This document shows, one piece after another, positions 48,180-60,500 of a stretch of 64,000 nt of DNA. The position numbers were made by a program, and so were the translations under genes. The notes under the pieces are model-generated. The model saw only the letters and a program-made list of their open reading frames with translations, did no database searches and had not been told where the DNA came from. The stretch spans positions 47,998,001 to 48,062,000 of the forward strand of contig JAZBRS010000029.1 of assembly GCA_037176725.1 (NCBI GenBank), read 5' to 3'. Source of the DNA: Posidonia oceanica (Eukaryota; Streptophyta; Magnoliopsida; Alismatales; Posidoniaceae). Each line of letters opens with the position of its first letter. Position 1 is the stretch's first letter.

Positions 48180-51100
48180 TTTGATGACGAGCGCCTTTTC
48201 GAAGTCACGTTTGTTAGTTTGCTCGCTTCATTAATTTGAGGACGAGCACCTTTACGTGCCTTTTCGAAGTCACATCAGTTTGTTTGCTTGCTTCCTTAAT
48301 TTGAGGACGAGCGCCTTTGCGTGCCTTTTCGAAGTCACGTCTGTTAGTTTGCTCGCTTCCTTAATTAGAGGACGAGCGCCTTTGCGTGCCTTTTCGAAGT
48401 CTCGTCTGTTTGTTTGCTCGCTTCCTTAATTTGAGGTCGAGTGCCTTTTCGAAGTCACGTTTGTTTGTTTGCTCGCTTCTATAATTTTAGGACGAGCGCC
48501 TTTGCGTGCCTTTTCGAAGTCACGTCTGTTTGTTTGCTCGCTTCCATTATTTGAGGTCGAGCGCCAATGCGTGCCTTTCCGAAGCCATGTCTGTTTCTTC
48601 GCTCACATCCTTAATTTGACGACGAGTGCCTTTGCATGCCTTTTCGATGTCTCGTCTGTTTGTTTGCTCGCTTCCTTAATTTGAGGTCGAGTGCCTTTTC
48701 GAAGTCACGTTTGTTTGTTTGCTCGCTTCTATAATTTGAGGACGAGCGCCTTTGCGTGCCTTTTCGAAGTCACGTCTGTTTGTTTGCTCGCTTCCATTAT
48801 TTGAGGTCGAGCGCCATTGCGTGCCTTTCCGAAGCCACGTCTGTTTCTTCGCTCACATCCTTAATTTGACGACGAGTGCCTTCGCATGCCTTTTCGATGT
48901 CTCGTCTGTTTGTTTGCTCACTTCCTTAAATTGAGGACGAGCACCTTTGCGTGCCTTTTCGAAGTCTCGTCTGTTTGTTTGCTCACTTCCTTAATTTGAG
49001 GACGAGCACCTTTGCGTGCCTTTTCGAAGTCTCGTCTGTTTGTTTGCTCACTTCCTTAATTTGAGGACAAGCGCCATTGCCTGCCTTTTCGAAGTCATGT
49101 CTGTTTGTTTGCTCGCTTCCTTAATTTGAGGACGAGCACCTTTGCGTGCCTTTTCGAAGTCACGACTATTTGTTTGCTTGCTTCCTTAATTTGAGGACGA
49201 GTGCCTTTGCGTGCCTTTTTGTAGTCACGTCTGTTTGTTTGCTCGCTTCCTTAATTTGAGGACGAGTGCCTTTGCGTGCCGTTTCGAAGTCACGTCTGTT
49301 TGTTTGCTCGCTTCCTTAATTCGAGGTCGAGTGCCTTTTCGAAGTCACGTCTGTTTGTTTGCTCGCTTCTTAAATTAGAGGACGAGCGCCATTGCGTGCC
49401 TTTTTTAAGTCACGTATGTTTGTTTGCTCACTTCCTTTATTTGAGGACGAGCGCCTTTGCGTGCCTTTTCGAAGTCATGTCAGTTTGTTTGCTCGTTCTT
49501 AATTTGAGGACGAGAGCCTTGGCGTGCCATTTCGAAGTCACGTCTGTTAATTTGCTCGCTTCCTTAATTTGGGGACGAGCGACTTTGCGTGCCTTTCTGA
49601 AGTTACGTCTGTTTGTTTGCTCGCTTCCTTAATTTGAGGACGAGAGCCTTTGCGTGCCTTTTCGAAGTCACGTCTGTTTGTTTGCAAGCTACTTAAATTG
49701 AGGACGAGAGCCATTGCGTGCCATTTCGAAGTCACGTCTGTTTATTTGCTCGCTTCCATAATTTGTGGACGAGCGCCTTTGCGTGCCTTTTCGAAGTCAC
49801 GTCTGTTTGTTTGTTCGCTTCCTTAATTTGAGGTCGAGTGCCTTTTCGAAGTCACGTCAGTTTGTTTGCTTGCTTCATTAATTTGAGGACGAGCACCTTT
49901 ACGTGCCTTTTCGAAGTCACATCAGTTTGTTTGCTCGCTTCTATAATTTGAGGACGAGCGCCTTTGCGTGCCTTTTCGAAGTCACGTCTGTTTGTTTGCT
50001 CGCTTCCATAATTTGAGGACGAGTGCCTTTGCATGCCTTTTCGATGTCACGTCTGTTTGTTTGCTCACTTCCTTAATTTGAGGACCTGCGCCTTCGCGTG
50101 CCTTTTCCAAGTCATGTCTGTTTGTTTGCTGGCTTCCATAATTTAACGACGAGCGCCTTTGCGTACCTTTTCGAAGTCACGTCTGTTTGTTTGCTCGCTT
50201 CTTAATTTGAGGACGAGAGCCTTTGCATGTCTATTCGAAGTCACGTCTGTTTATTTGCTCGCTTCTTTAATTTGAGGGCGAGCGCCTTTGCGTGCCTTTT
50301 CGAAGTCACATCAGTTTGTTTGCTCGCTTCCTTAATTTGAGAACGAGTGCCTTTGCGTGCCTTTTCGAAGTCACGTCTGTTTGTTTGCTCGCTTCCGTAA
50401 TTTGAGGTCGAGTGCCTTTTCGAAGTCACGTTTGTTTGTTTGCACGCTTCTTTAATTTGAGGACGAGCGCCTTTGCTTGCCTTTTCGAAGTAACGTCTGT
50501 TTGTTTGCTCGCTTCCTTTATTTGAGGTCGAGCGCCTTTGCGTGCCTTTCCGAAGCCACGTCTGTTTCTTCGCACACTTCCTTAATATGAGGACAAGCGC
50601 CTTTGTGTGCCTGTTCGAAGTCATGTCTGTTTGTTTGCTCGCTTCCTTAATTTGACGATGAGTGACTTTGCGTCCCTTTTCAATGTCTCATCTGTTTGTT
50701 TGCTCACTTCCATAATTTGAGGACGAGCGCCTTTGCGTGCCTTTTCGTAGCCTTGTCTGTTTGTTTGCTGGGTTTCATAATTAAAAGACGAACGCCTTTG
50801 CGTACCTTTTCGATGTCACGTCTGTTTGTTTGCCCACTTCAAAATTTGAGGACGAGAGCCTTTGCATGCCTTTTCGAAGTCACGTCTCTTTATTTGCTCG
50901 CTTCTTTAATTTGAGGACGAGCGCCTGTGCATACCTTTTCGAAGTCACATCTGTTTGTTTGCTCGCTTCTTAATTTGAGGACGAGGGCCTTTGCATGCCT
51001 TTTCGAAGTCACGTCTGTTTATTTGTTCGCTTCTTTAATTTGAGGACGAGCGCCTTTGCTTGCCTTTTCGAAGTAACGTCTGTTTGTTTGCTCGCTTCCT

Positions 51101-51570
51101 TAATTTGAGGACGAGCGCCTTTGCGTGCCTTTTCGAAGTCACGTCTGTTTGTTTGCTCGCTTCCTTAATATGAGGTCGAGTGCCTTTTCGAAGTGACGTT
51201 TGTTTGTTTGCTCGCTTCTTTAATTTGAGGACGAGCGCCTTTGCGTGCCTTTTCGAAGTCACGTCTGTTTGTTTGCTCGCTTCCTTTATTTGAGGTCGAG
51301 CGCCTTTCCGTGCCTTTCCGAAGCCACATCTGTTTCTTCGCTCACTTCCTTAATTTGAGGACAAGCGCCTTTGTGTGCCTTTTAGAAGTCATGTCTGTTT
51401 GTTTGCTCGCTTCCTTAATTTGACGACGAGTGCCTTTGCGTGCCTTTTGGACGTCTCGTCTCATTGTTTGCTCACTTCCTTAAATTGAGGACGAGCGCCT
51501 TTGCGTGCCTTTTCGAAGTCTCGTCTGTTTGTTTGCTCACTTCCTTAATTTGAGAACGAGCGCCTTCGCG
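48180..51570. repeat. Diverged, shortened Q-like region
   Basis: This 3.4-kb stretch is made of the same monomers, but I found no partner of equal length elsewhere in the window. Its last part, about 50.4-51.4 kb, follows 4.0-5.1 kb at an offset of about 46,330 bp. The part near 49.3-49.5 kb resembles about 2.1-2.3 kb. The TTTCCAGG marker monomer of the other Q copies was not seen. It also contains a local 250-bp tandem duplication. I read it as an older or degraded Q module caught between two recently amplified segments. Confidence 0.65.
48421..48920. repeat. 250-bp tandem duplication
   Basis: The sequence starting CTTCCTTAATTTGAGG at 48421 is repeated at 48671. The 250-bp unit is one 55-bp and three 65-bp monomers, including a cassette that has lost its GAGGACAAG member, so CACATCCTTAATTTG runs straight into ACGACGAGTG. 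The two units differ at several bases, for example ATAATTTTAG versus ATAATTTGAG and CCAATGCG versus CCATTGCG. Confidence 0.88.
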
Positions 51571-54500
51571 TGCCTTTTCGAAGCCTTCTCTGTTTGTTTG
51601 CTCGCTTCTTTAATTTGAGGACGAGCGCCTTTGCGTGCCTTTTCGAAGTCACGTCTATTTGTTTGCTTGCTTCCTTAATTTGAGGACGAGAGCCTTTGCG
51701 TGCCTTTGCGAAGTCACGTCTGTTTGTTTGCAAACTTCTTAAATTGAGGACGAGAGCCTTTGCGTGCCTTTTCGAAGTCACGTCTGTTTATTTGCTCACT
51801 TCCTTAATTTGGGGACGAGCGCCTTTGCGTGCCTTTTCGAAGTCACGTCTGTTTGTTTGCTCGCTTCCTTAATTTTAGGTCGAGTGCCTTTTCGAAGTCA
51901 CGTCTGTTTATTTGCTCGCTTCTTTAATTTAAGGACGAGCGCCTTTGCGTGCCTTTTCGAAGTCACGTCTGTTTGTTTGCTCGCTTCCTTAATTTGAGGA
52001 CGAGCGACTTTGCGTGCCTTTTCGAAATCACGTTTGTTTGTTTGCTCGCTTCCTTAATTTGAGGTCGATTGCCTTTTCGAATTCACGTTTGTTTGTTTGC
52101 TCGCTTCTTTAATTTGAGGACGAGCGCCTTTGCGTGCCTTTTCGAAGTCACGTCTGTTTGTTTGCTCGCTTCCGTTATTTGAGGTCGAGCGCCTTTGCGT
52201 GTCTTTCCGAAGCCACGTCTGTTTCTTCGCTCACTTCCTTAATATGAGGACAAGCGCCATTGTATGCCTTTTCGAAGTCATGTTTGTTTGTTTGCTCGCT
52301 TCCTTAATTAGACGATGAGTGCCTTTGCGTGCCTTTTCGATGTCTCGTCTGTTTGTATGCTCACTTCCTTAATTTGAGGACGAGCGCCTATGCGTGCCTT
52401 TTCAAAGTCACGTCTGTTTGTTTGCTCGCTTCCATAATTTGTGGACGAGCGCCTTTGCGTGACATTTCGAAGTCACGTCTATTTGTTTGCTCACTTCCTT
52501 AATTTGAGGACGAGTGCCTTTGCATGCCTTTTCGATGCCGCGTCTGTTTGCTTTCTCACTTCCTTAATTTGAGGACGAGCGCCATTGCGTGACATTTCGA
52601 AGTCACGTCTGTATGTTTGCTCGCTTCCTTAATTTGAGGACGAGCGCCTTTGCGTGCCTTTTCGAAGTCACGCCTGTTTGTAAGCTCGCTTACTTAATTC
52701 GAGGTCGAGTGCCTTTTCGAACTCACGTCTATTTGTTTGCTCGCTTCTTTAATTAGAGGACGAGCGCCTTTGCGTGCCTTTCAGAAGTCACGTCTGTTTG
52801 TTTGTTCACTTCCCATATTTGAGGACGAGCGCCTTTGCGTGCCTTTTCGTAGTCACGTCTGTTTGTTTGCTCACTTCCTTAATTTGAGGTCGTGTGCCTT
52901 TGAGTGCCTTTCCGAAGCCATGTCTGTATGTTTGCTGGCTTCCATAATTTGAGGATGAGCGCCTTTGCGTGCCTTTTCGAAGTCATGTCTGTTTGTTTGC
53001 TCGCTTCCTTAATTTGAGGACGAGCGCCTTTGCGTGCCTTTTCGAAGTCACGTCTGTTTGTTTGCTCGCTTCTTTAATTTAGGTCGAGTGCCTTTTCGAA
53101 GTCACGTTTGTTTGTTTGTTCGCTTCTATAATTTGAGGACGAGCGCCTTTGCGTGCCTTTTCGAAGTCACGTCTGTTTGTTTGCGCGCTTCATTTATTTG
53201 AGGTCGAGCGCCTTTGCGTGCCTTTCCGAAGCCACGTCTGTTTCTTCGCTCACTTCCTTAATTTGAGGACGAGCGCCTTTGTGTGCCTTTTAGAAGTCAT
53301 GTTTGTTTCTTCGCTCACTTCCTTAATTTGAGGACGAGCACCTTTGCGTGCCTTTTCGAAGTCTCGTCTGTTTGTTTGCTCACTACCTTAATTTGAGGAC
53401 GAGCGCCTTTGCGTGCCGTTTCGAAGCCAAGTCTATTTGTTTGATCGCTTCCTTAATTTGAGGACGAGCGCCTTTGCGTGCCTTTTCGAAGTCACGTCTA
53501 TTTGTTTGCTTGCTTCCTTAATTTGAGGACGAACGCCTTTGCGTGCCTTTTTGAACTCACGTCTGTTTGTTTGCTGGCTTCCTTAATTTGAGGACGAGCG
53601 TCTTTACATGCCTTTTTGAAGTCACGTCTGTTTGTTTGCTCGCTTCCTTAATTCGAGGTCGAGTGCCTTTCCGAAGTCACGTCTGTTTGTTTGCTCGCTT
53701 CTTTAATTAGAGGACGAGCGCCTTTGCGTGCCTTTTTGAAGTCACGTCTGTTTGTTTGCTCACTTCCTTTATTTGAGAACAAGCGCCTTTGCGTGCTATT
53801 TCGAAGTCACGTCTGTTTGTTTGCTCACTTCCTTAATTTGTGGTCGAGTGCCTTTGCGTGCCTTTCCGAAACCATGTCTGTTAGTTTGCTGGCTTCCTCA
53901 ATTTGAGGACGAGCGCCTTTGCGTGCCTTTTCGAAGTCGTGTCTGTTTGTTTGCTCGCTTCCTTAATTTGAGGACGAGCGCCTTTGCATGCCTTTTCGAA
54001 GTCACGTCTGTTTGTTTGCTCGCTTCCTTAATTTGAGGTCGAGTGCCTTTTCGAAGTCACGTTTGTTTGTTTGCTCGCTTCTTTAATTAGAGGACGAGCG
54101 CCTTTGCGTGCCTTTTTGAAGTCACGTCTGTTTGTTTGCTCACTTCCTTTATTTGAGAACAAGCGCCTTTGCGTGCTATTTCGAAGTCACGTCTGTTTGT
54201 TTGCTCACTTCCTTAATTTGTGGTCGAGTGCCTTTGCGTGCCTTTCCGAAACCATGTCTGTTAGTTTGCTGGCTTCCTCAATTTGAGGACGAGCGCCTTT
54301 GCGTGCCTTTTCGAAGTCGTGTCTGTTTGTTTGCTCGCTTCCTTAATTTGAGGACGAGCGCCTTTGCATGCCTTTTCGAAGTCACGTCTGTTTGTTTGCT
54401 CGCTTCCTTAATTTGAGGTCGAGTGCCTTTTCGAAGTCACGTTTGTTTGTTTGCTCGCTTCTATAATTTGTGGACGAGCGCCTTTGCGTGCCTTTTCGAA

Positions 54501-57500
54501 GCCACGTCTGTTTGTTTGCTCGCTTCCTTTCTTTGAGGTCGAGCGCCTTTGCGTGCCTTTCCGAAGCCACGTCTGTTTCTTCGCTCACTTCCTTAATTTG
54601 AGGACAAGCGCCTTTGTGTGCCTTTTAGAAGTCATGTCAGTTTGTTTGCTCGCTTCCTTAATTTGACGACGAGTGCCTTTGCGTGCCTTTTCGAAGTCTC
54701 ATCTGTTTGTTTGATCACTTCCTTAATTTTGGACGGGCACCTTTGTGTGCCTTTTCGAAGTCTCGTCTGTTTGTTTGCTCACTTCCTTAATTTGTGGACG
54801 AGCGCCTTTGCGTGCCTTTTCGAAGCCATGTCTGTTTGTTTGCTCGCTTCCTTAATTTGAGGACGAGCGCCTTTGCGTGCCTTTTCGAAGTCACGTCTAT
54901 TTGTTTGCTTGCTTCCTAAATTTGAGGACGAGCGCCTTTGCGTGCCTTTTTGAAGTCACGTCTGTTTGTTTGCTCGCTTCCTTAATTTGAGGACGAGCGC
55001 CTTTGCGTGCCATTTCGAAGTCACGTCTTTTTGTTTGCTCGCTTCCATAATTCGAAGTCGTGTGCCTTTTCGAAGTCACGTCAGTTTGTTTGCTCGCTTC
55101 TTTAATTAGAGGACGAGCGCCAATGCATGCCTTTTTGAAGTCACGTATGTTTGTTTGCTCACTTCCTTTATTTGAGGACGAGTGCCTTTTCGAAGTCACG
55201 TCTGTTTGTTTGCTCGCTTCTTTAATTTGAGGACGAGCACCTTTACGTGCCTTTTCGAAGTCACGTTAGTTAGTTTGCTCGCTTCCTTAATTTGAGGACG
55301 AGCGCCTTTGCGTGCCTTTTCGAAGTCACGTCTGTTTGCTTGCTCGCTTCCTTAATTTGAGGACGAGTGCCTTGGCGTGCCTTTTCGATGTCACGTCTGT
55401 TTGTTTGCTCACTTCCTTAATTTGGGGACTAGCGCCTTTGCGTGCCTTTTCGAAGCCATGTCTGTTTGTTTGCTGGCTTCCTTAATTTAAAGACGAGCGC
55501 CTTTGCGTACCTTTTCGAAGTCACGTCTGTTTGTTTGCTCGCTTCCTTAATATGAGGTCGAGTGCCTTTTCGAAGTCATGTTTGTTTGTTTGCTCGCTTC
55601 TTTAATTTGAGGACGAGCGCCTTTGCGTGCCTTTTCGACGTCACGTCTGTTTGTTTGCTCGCTTCCTTTAATTGAGGTCGAGTGCCTTTGCGAGCCTTTC
55701 CGAAGCCACGTCTGTTTCTTCGCTCACTTCCTTAATTTGAGGACAAGCGCCTTTGTGTGCCTTTTAGAAGACATGCCTGTTTTTTTGCTCGCTCCCTTAA
55801 TTTGACGACGAGTGCCTTTGCGTGCCTTTTCGATGTCTCGTCTGTTTGTTTGCTCACTTCCTTAATTTGAGGACGAGCACCTTTGCGTGCCTTTTCGAAG
55901 TCTCGTCTGTTTGTATGCTCACTTCCTTAATTTGAGGACAAGCGCCTTTGCGTGCCTTTTCGAAGCCTTCTCTGTTTGTTTGCTCGCTTCCTTAATTTGA
56001 GGACGAGTGCCTTTGCGTGCCTTTTCGAAGTCACGTCTATTTGTTTGCTTGCTTCCTTAATTCGAGGACGATAGCCTTTGCGTGCCTTTTCGAAGTCACG
56101 TCTGTTTGTTTCCAGGTTTTTAAATTGAGGACGAGAGCCCTTGCGTGCCTTATCGAAGTCACGTCTGTTTATTTGCTCGCTTCCATAATTTGGGGACGAG
56201 CGCCTTTGCGTGCCTTTTCAAAGTCACGTCTGTTTGTTTGCTCGCTTCCTTAATTTGAGGTCGAGTGTCTTTTCGAAGTCACGTCTGTTTGTTTGATCGC
56301 TTCTTTAATTTGAGAACGAGCACCTTTACGTGCCTTTTCGAAGCCATGTCTGTTTGTTTGCTCGCTTCCATAATTTAAGGACGAGCGCCTTTGCGTGCCT
56401 TTTCGAAGTCACGTCTATTTGTTTGCTTGCTTCCTTAATTTGAGGACGAGCGCCTTGCGTGCCGTTTCGAAGTCACGTCTGTTTGTTTGCTCGCTTCCTT
56501 AATTTGAGGACGAGGGCCTTTGCGTGCCTTTTCGAAGTCACGTCTGTTTGTTTGCTCGCTTCCTTTATTTGAGCTCGAGTGCCTTTGCATGCCTTTTCGA
56601 TGTCACGTCTGTTTGTTTGCTCAGTTCCTTAATTTGAGGACCTGCGCCTTTGCGTGCCTTTTCGAAGCCATGTTTGTTTGTTTGCTGGCTTCCTTAATTT
56701 AAAGACGAGCGCCTTTGCGTACCTTTTCGAAGTCACGTCTGTTTGTTTGCTCGCTTCTTAATTTCAGGACGAGAGCCTTTGCATGCCTTTTCGAAGTCAC
56801 GTCTGTTTATTTGCTCGCTTCTTTAATTTGAGGGCGAGCGACCTTGCGTGCCTTTTCGAAGTCATGTCTGTTTGTTTGCTCGCTTCCTTAATTTGAGGAC
56901 GAGCGCCTTTGCGTGCCTTTTCGAAGTCACGTCTGTTTGTTTGCTCGCTTCCTTAATTTGAGGTCGAGTGCCTTTTCGAAGTCACGTTTGTTTGTTTCCT
57001 CGCTTCTTCAATTTGAGGACGAGCGCCTTTGCGTGCCTTTTCGAAGTAACGTCTGTTTGTTAGCTCGCTTCCTTTATTTGAGGTCGAGCGCCTTTGCGTG
57101 CCTTTCCGAAGCCACGTCAGTTTCTTCGCTCACTTCCTTAATATGAGGACAAGCGCCTTTGTGTGCCTTTTCGATGTCATGTCTGTTTGTTTGCTCGCTT
57201 CCTTAATTTGACGACGAGTGACTTTGCGTCCCTTTTTGATGTCTTGTCAGTTTGTTTGCTCACTTCCTTAATTTGAGGATGAGCGCCTTTGCGTGCCTTT
57301 TCGAAGCCATGTCTGTTTGTTTGCTGGGTTTCATAATTTATAGACGAGCGCCTTTGCGTACATTTTCGATGTCACGTCTGTTGGTTTGCCCGCTTCATAA
57401 TTTGAGGACGAGAGCCTTCGCATGCCTTTTCGAAGTCACGTCTCTTTATTTGCTCGCTTCTTTAATTTGAGGACGAGCGCCTTTGCACACCTTTTCGAAG

Positions 57501-60500
57501 TCACGTCTGTTTGTTTGCTCGCTTCTTAATTTGAGGACGAGAGCCTTTGCATGCCTTTTTGTAGTCACGTCTGTTTATTTGCTCGCTTCTTTAATTTGAG
57601 GACGAGCGCCTATGCTTGCCTTTTCGAAGTCACGTCTGTTTGTTTGCTCGCTTCCTTAATTTGAGGACAAGCGCCTTTGCGTGCCTTTTCGAAGTCACGT
57701 CTGTTTGTTTGCTCGCTTCCTTAATATGAGGTCGAGTGCCTTTTCGAAGTCACGTTTGTTTGTTTGCTCGCTTCTTTAATTTGAGGACGAGCGCCTTTGC
57801 GTGCCTTTTCGAAGTCACGTCCGTTTGTTTGCTCGCTTCCTTTATTTGAGGTCGAGCGCCTTTGCGTGCCTTTCGGAAGCCACGTCTGTTTCTTCGCTCA
57901 CTTCCTTAATTTGAGGACAAGCGCCTTTGTGTGCCGTTTAGAAGTCATGTCTGTTTGTTTGCTCGCTTCCTTAACTTGACGACGAGTGCCTTTGCGTGCC
58001 TTTTCGACGTCTCGTTTGTTTGTTTGCTCACTTCTTTAAATTGAGGACGAGCACCTTTGCGTGCCTTTTCGAAGTCTCGTCTGTTTGTTTGCTCACATCC
58101 TTAATTTGTGGACGAGCGCCTTTGCGTGCCATTTCGAAGCCTTGTCTGTTTGTTTGCTGGGTTTCATAATTTAAAGACGAGCGCCTTTGCGTACCTTTTC
58201 GAAGTCACGTCTGTTTGTTTGCCCTCTTCTTAATTTGAGGACGAGAGCCTTTGCATGCCTTTTCGAAGTCACGTCTCCTTATTTGCTCGCTTCTTTAATT
58301 TGAGGACGAGCGCCTTTGCGTACCTTTTCAAAGTCACGTCTGTTTGTTTGCTCGCTTCTTAATTTGAGGACGAGAGCCTTTGCATGCCTTTTCGAAGTCA
58401 CGTCTGTTTATTTGCTCGCTTCTTTAATTTGAGGACGAGCGCCTTTGCTTGCCTTTTCGATGTCACGTCTGTTTGTTTGCTTGCTTCCTTAATTTGAGGA
58501 CGAGCGCCTTTGCGTGCCTTTTCGAAGTCACGTCTGTTTGTTTGCTCGCTTCCTTAATATGAGGTCGAGTGCCTTTTCGAAGTCACGTTTGTTTGTTTGC
58601 TCGCTTCTTTAATTTGAGGACGAGCACCTTTGCATGCCTTTTCGAAGTCACGTCTGTTTGTTTGCTCGCTTCCTTTATTTGAGGTCGAGCGCCTTTGCGT
58701 GCCTTTCCGAAGCCACGTCTGTTTCTTCGCTCACTTCCCTAAATTGAGGACAAGCGCCATTGTGTGCCTTTCAGAAGTCATGTCTGTTTGTTTGCTCGCT
58801 TCCTTAATTTGACGACGAGTGCCTTTGCGTGCCTTTTCGATGTCTCGTCTGTTTGTTTGCTCACTTCCTTAAATTGTGGACGAGAACCATTGCGTGCCTT
58901 TTCGAAGTCTCGTCTGTTTGTTTGCACACTTCCTTAATTTGTGGACGAGCGCCTTTGCGTGCCTTTTCGAAGCCTTCTCTGTTTGTTTGCTCGCTTCTTT
59001 AATTTGAGGACAAGCGCCTTTGCGTGCCTTTTCGAAGTCACGTCTATTTGTTTGCTTGCTTCCTTAATTTGAGGACGAGAGCCTTTGCGTGCCTTTTCGA
59101 AGTCACGTCTGTTTGTTTGCAAACTTCTTAAATTGAGGACGAGAGCCTTTGCGTGCCTTTTCGAAGTCACGTCTGTTTATTTGCTCGCTTCCTTAATTTG
59201 GGGACGAGCGCCTTTGCGTGCCTTTTCGAAGTCACGTCTGTTTGTTTGCTCGCTTCCTTAATTTGAGGTCGAGTGCCTTTTCGAAGTCACGTCTGTTTAT
59301 TTGCTCACTTCTTTAATTTGAGGACGAGCGCCTTTGCGTGCCTTTTCGAAGTCACGTCAGTTTGTTTGCTCGCTTCCTTAATTTGAGGACGAGCGCCTTT
59401 GCGTGCCTTTTCGAAATCACGTCTGTTTGTTTGCTCGCTTACTTAATTTGAGGTCGATTGCCATTTCGAAGTCACGTTTGTTTGTTTGCTCGCTTCTTTA
59501 ATTTGAGGACGAGCGCCTTCGCGTGCATTTTCGAAGTCACGTCTGTTTGTTTGCTCGCTTCCTTTATTTGAGGTCGAGCGCCTTTGCGTGTCTTTCCGAA
59601 GCCACGTCTGTTTCTTCGCTCACATCCTTAATATGAGGACAAGCGCCTTTGTTTGCCTCTTCGAAGTTATGTCTGTTTGTTTGCTCGCTTCCTTAATTTG
59701 ACGATGAGTGCCTTTGCGTGCCTTTTCGATGTCTCGTCTGTTTGTATGCTCACTTCCTTAATTTGAGGACGAGCGCCTTTGCGTTCCTTTTCAAAGTCAC
59801 GTCTGTTTGTTTGCTCGCTTCCTTAATTTGAGGACGAGCGCCTTTGCGTGACATTTCGAAGTCACGTCTGTTTGTTTACTCACTTCCTTAATTTGAGGAC
59901 GAGTGCCTTTGCATGCCTTTTCGATGCCGCGTCTGTTTGTTTGCTCACTTCCTTAATTTGATGACGAGCGCCTTTGTGTGCTTCATCGAGGTCACGTCTG
60001 TTTGTTTGCACACTTCCTTAATTTGAGGACGAGCGCCTTTACGTGCCTTTTCGAAGTCTCGTCTGTTTGTTTGCTCACTTCCTTAATTTGAGGACGAGCG
60101 CCTTTGCGTGCCTTTTCGAAGCCGTGTCTGTTTGTTTGCTCGCTTCCTCAATTTGAGGACGAGCGCCATTGCGTGCCTTTTCGAAGTCACGTCTATTTGT
60201 TTGCTTGCTTCCTTAATTTGAGGACGAGCGCCTTTGCTTGCCTTTTCGAAGTCACGTCCGTTTGTTTGCTAGCTTCTTAAATTGAGGACAAGAGCCATTG
60301 CTTGCCTTTTCGAAGTCACGTCTGTTTATTTGCTCGCTTCCTTAATTTGGGGACGAGTGCCTTTGAGTGCCTTTTTGGAGTCACGTCTGTTTGTTTGCCC
60401 GCGTCCTTAATTTGAGGACGAGCGCCTTTGCGTGCCTTTTCGAAGTCTAGCCTGTTTGTCTGCTCGCTTCCTTAATTCGAGGTCGAGTGCCTTTTCGAAG

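Noticed and set aside
49276..49632. 118-codon plus-strand open frame rich in Cys, Phe, Leu and Ser, resembling a membrane peptide
   Set aside because: The hydrophobic look comes from the T-rich strand. The same residues appear in all plus-strand frames and the frame ends at the array's standard stop.
50241..50624. 127-codon minus-strand open frame in the diverged Q-like region
   Set aside because: It has the same lysine/arginine-rich pseudo-peptide as all other minus-strand frames of the satellite. It is a by-product of monomers in which the TAA or TGA is mutated.
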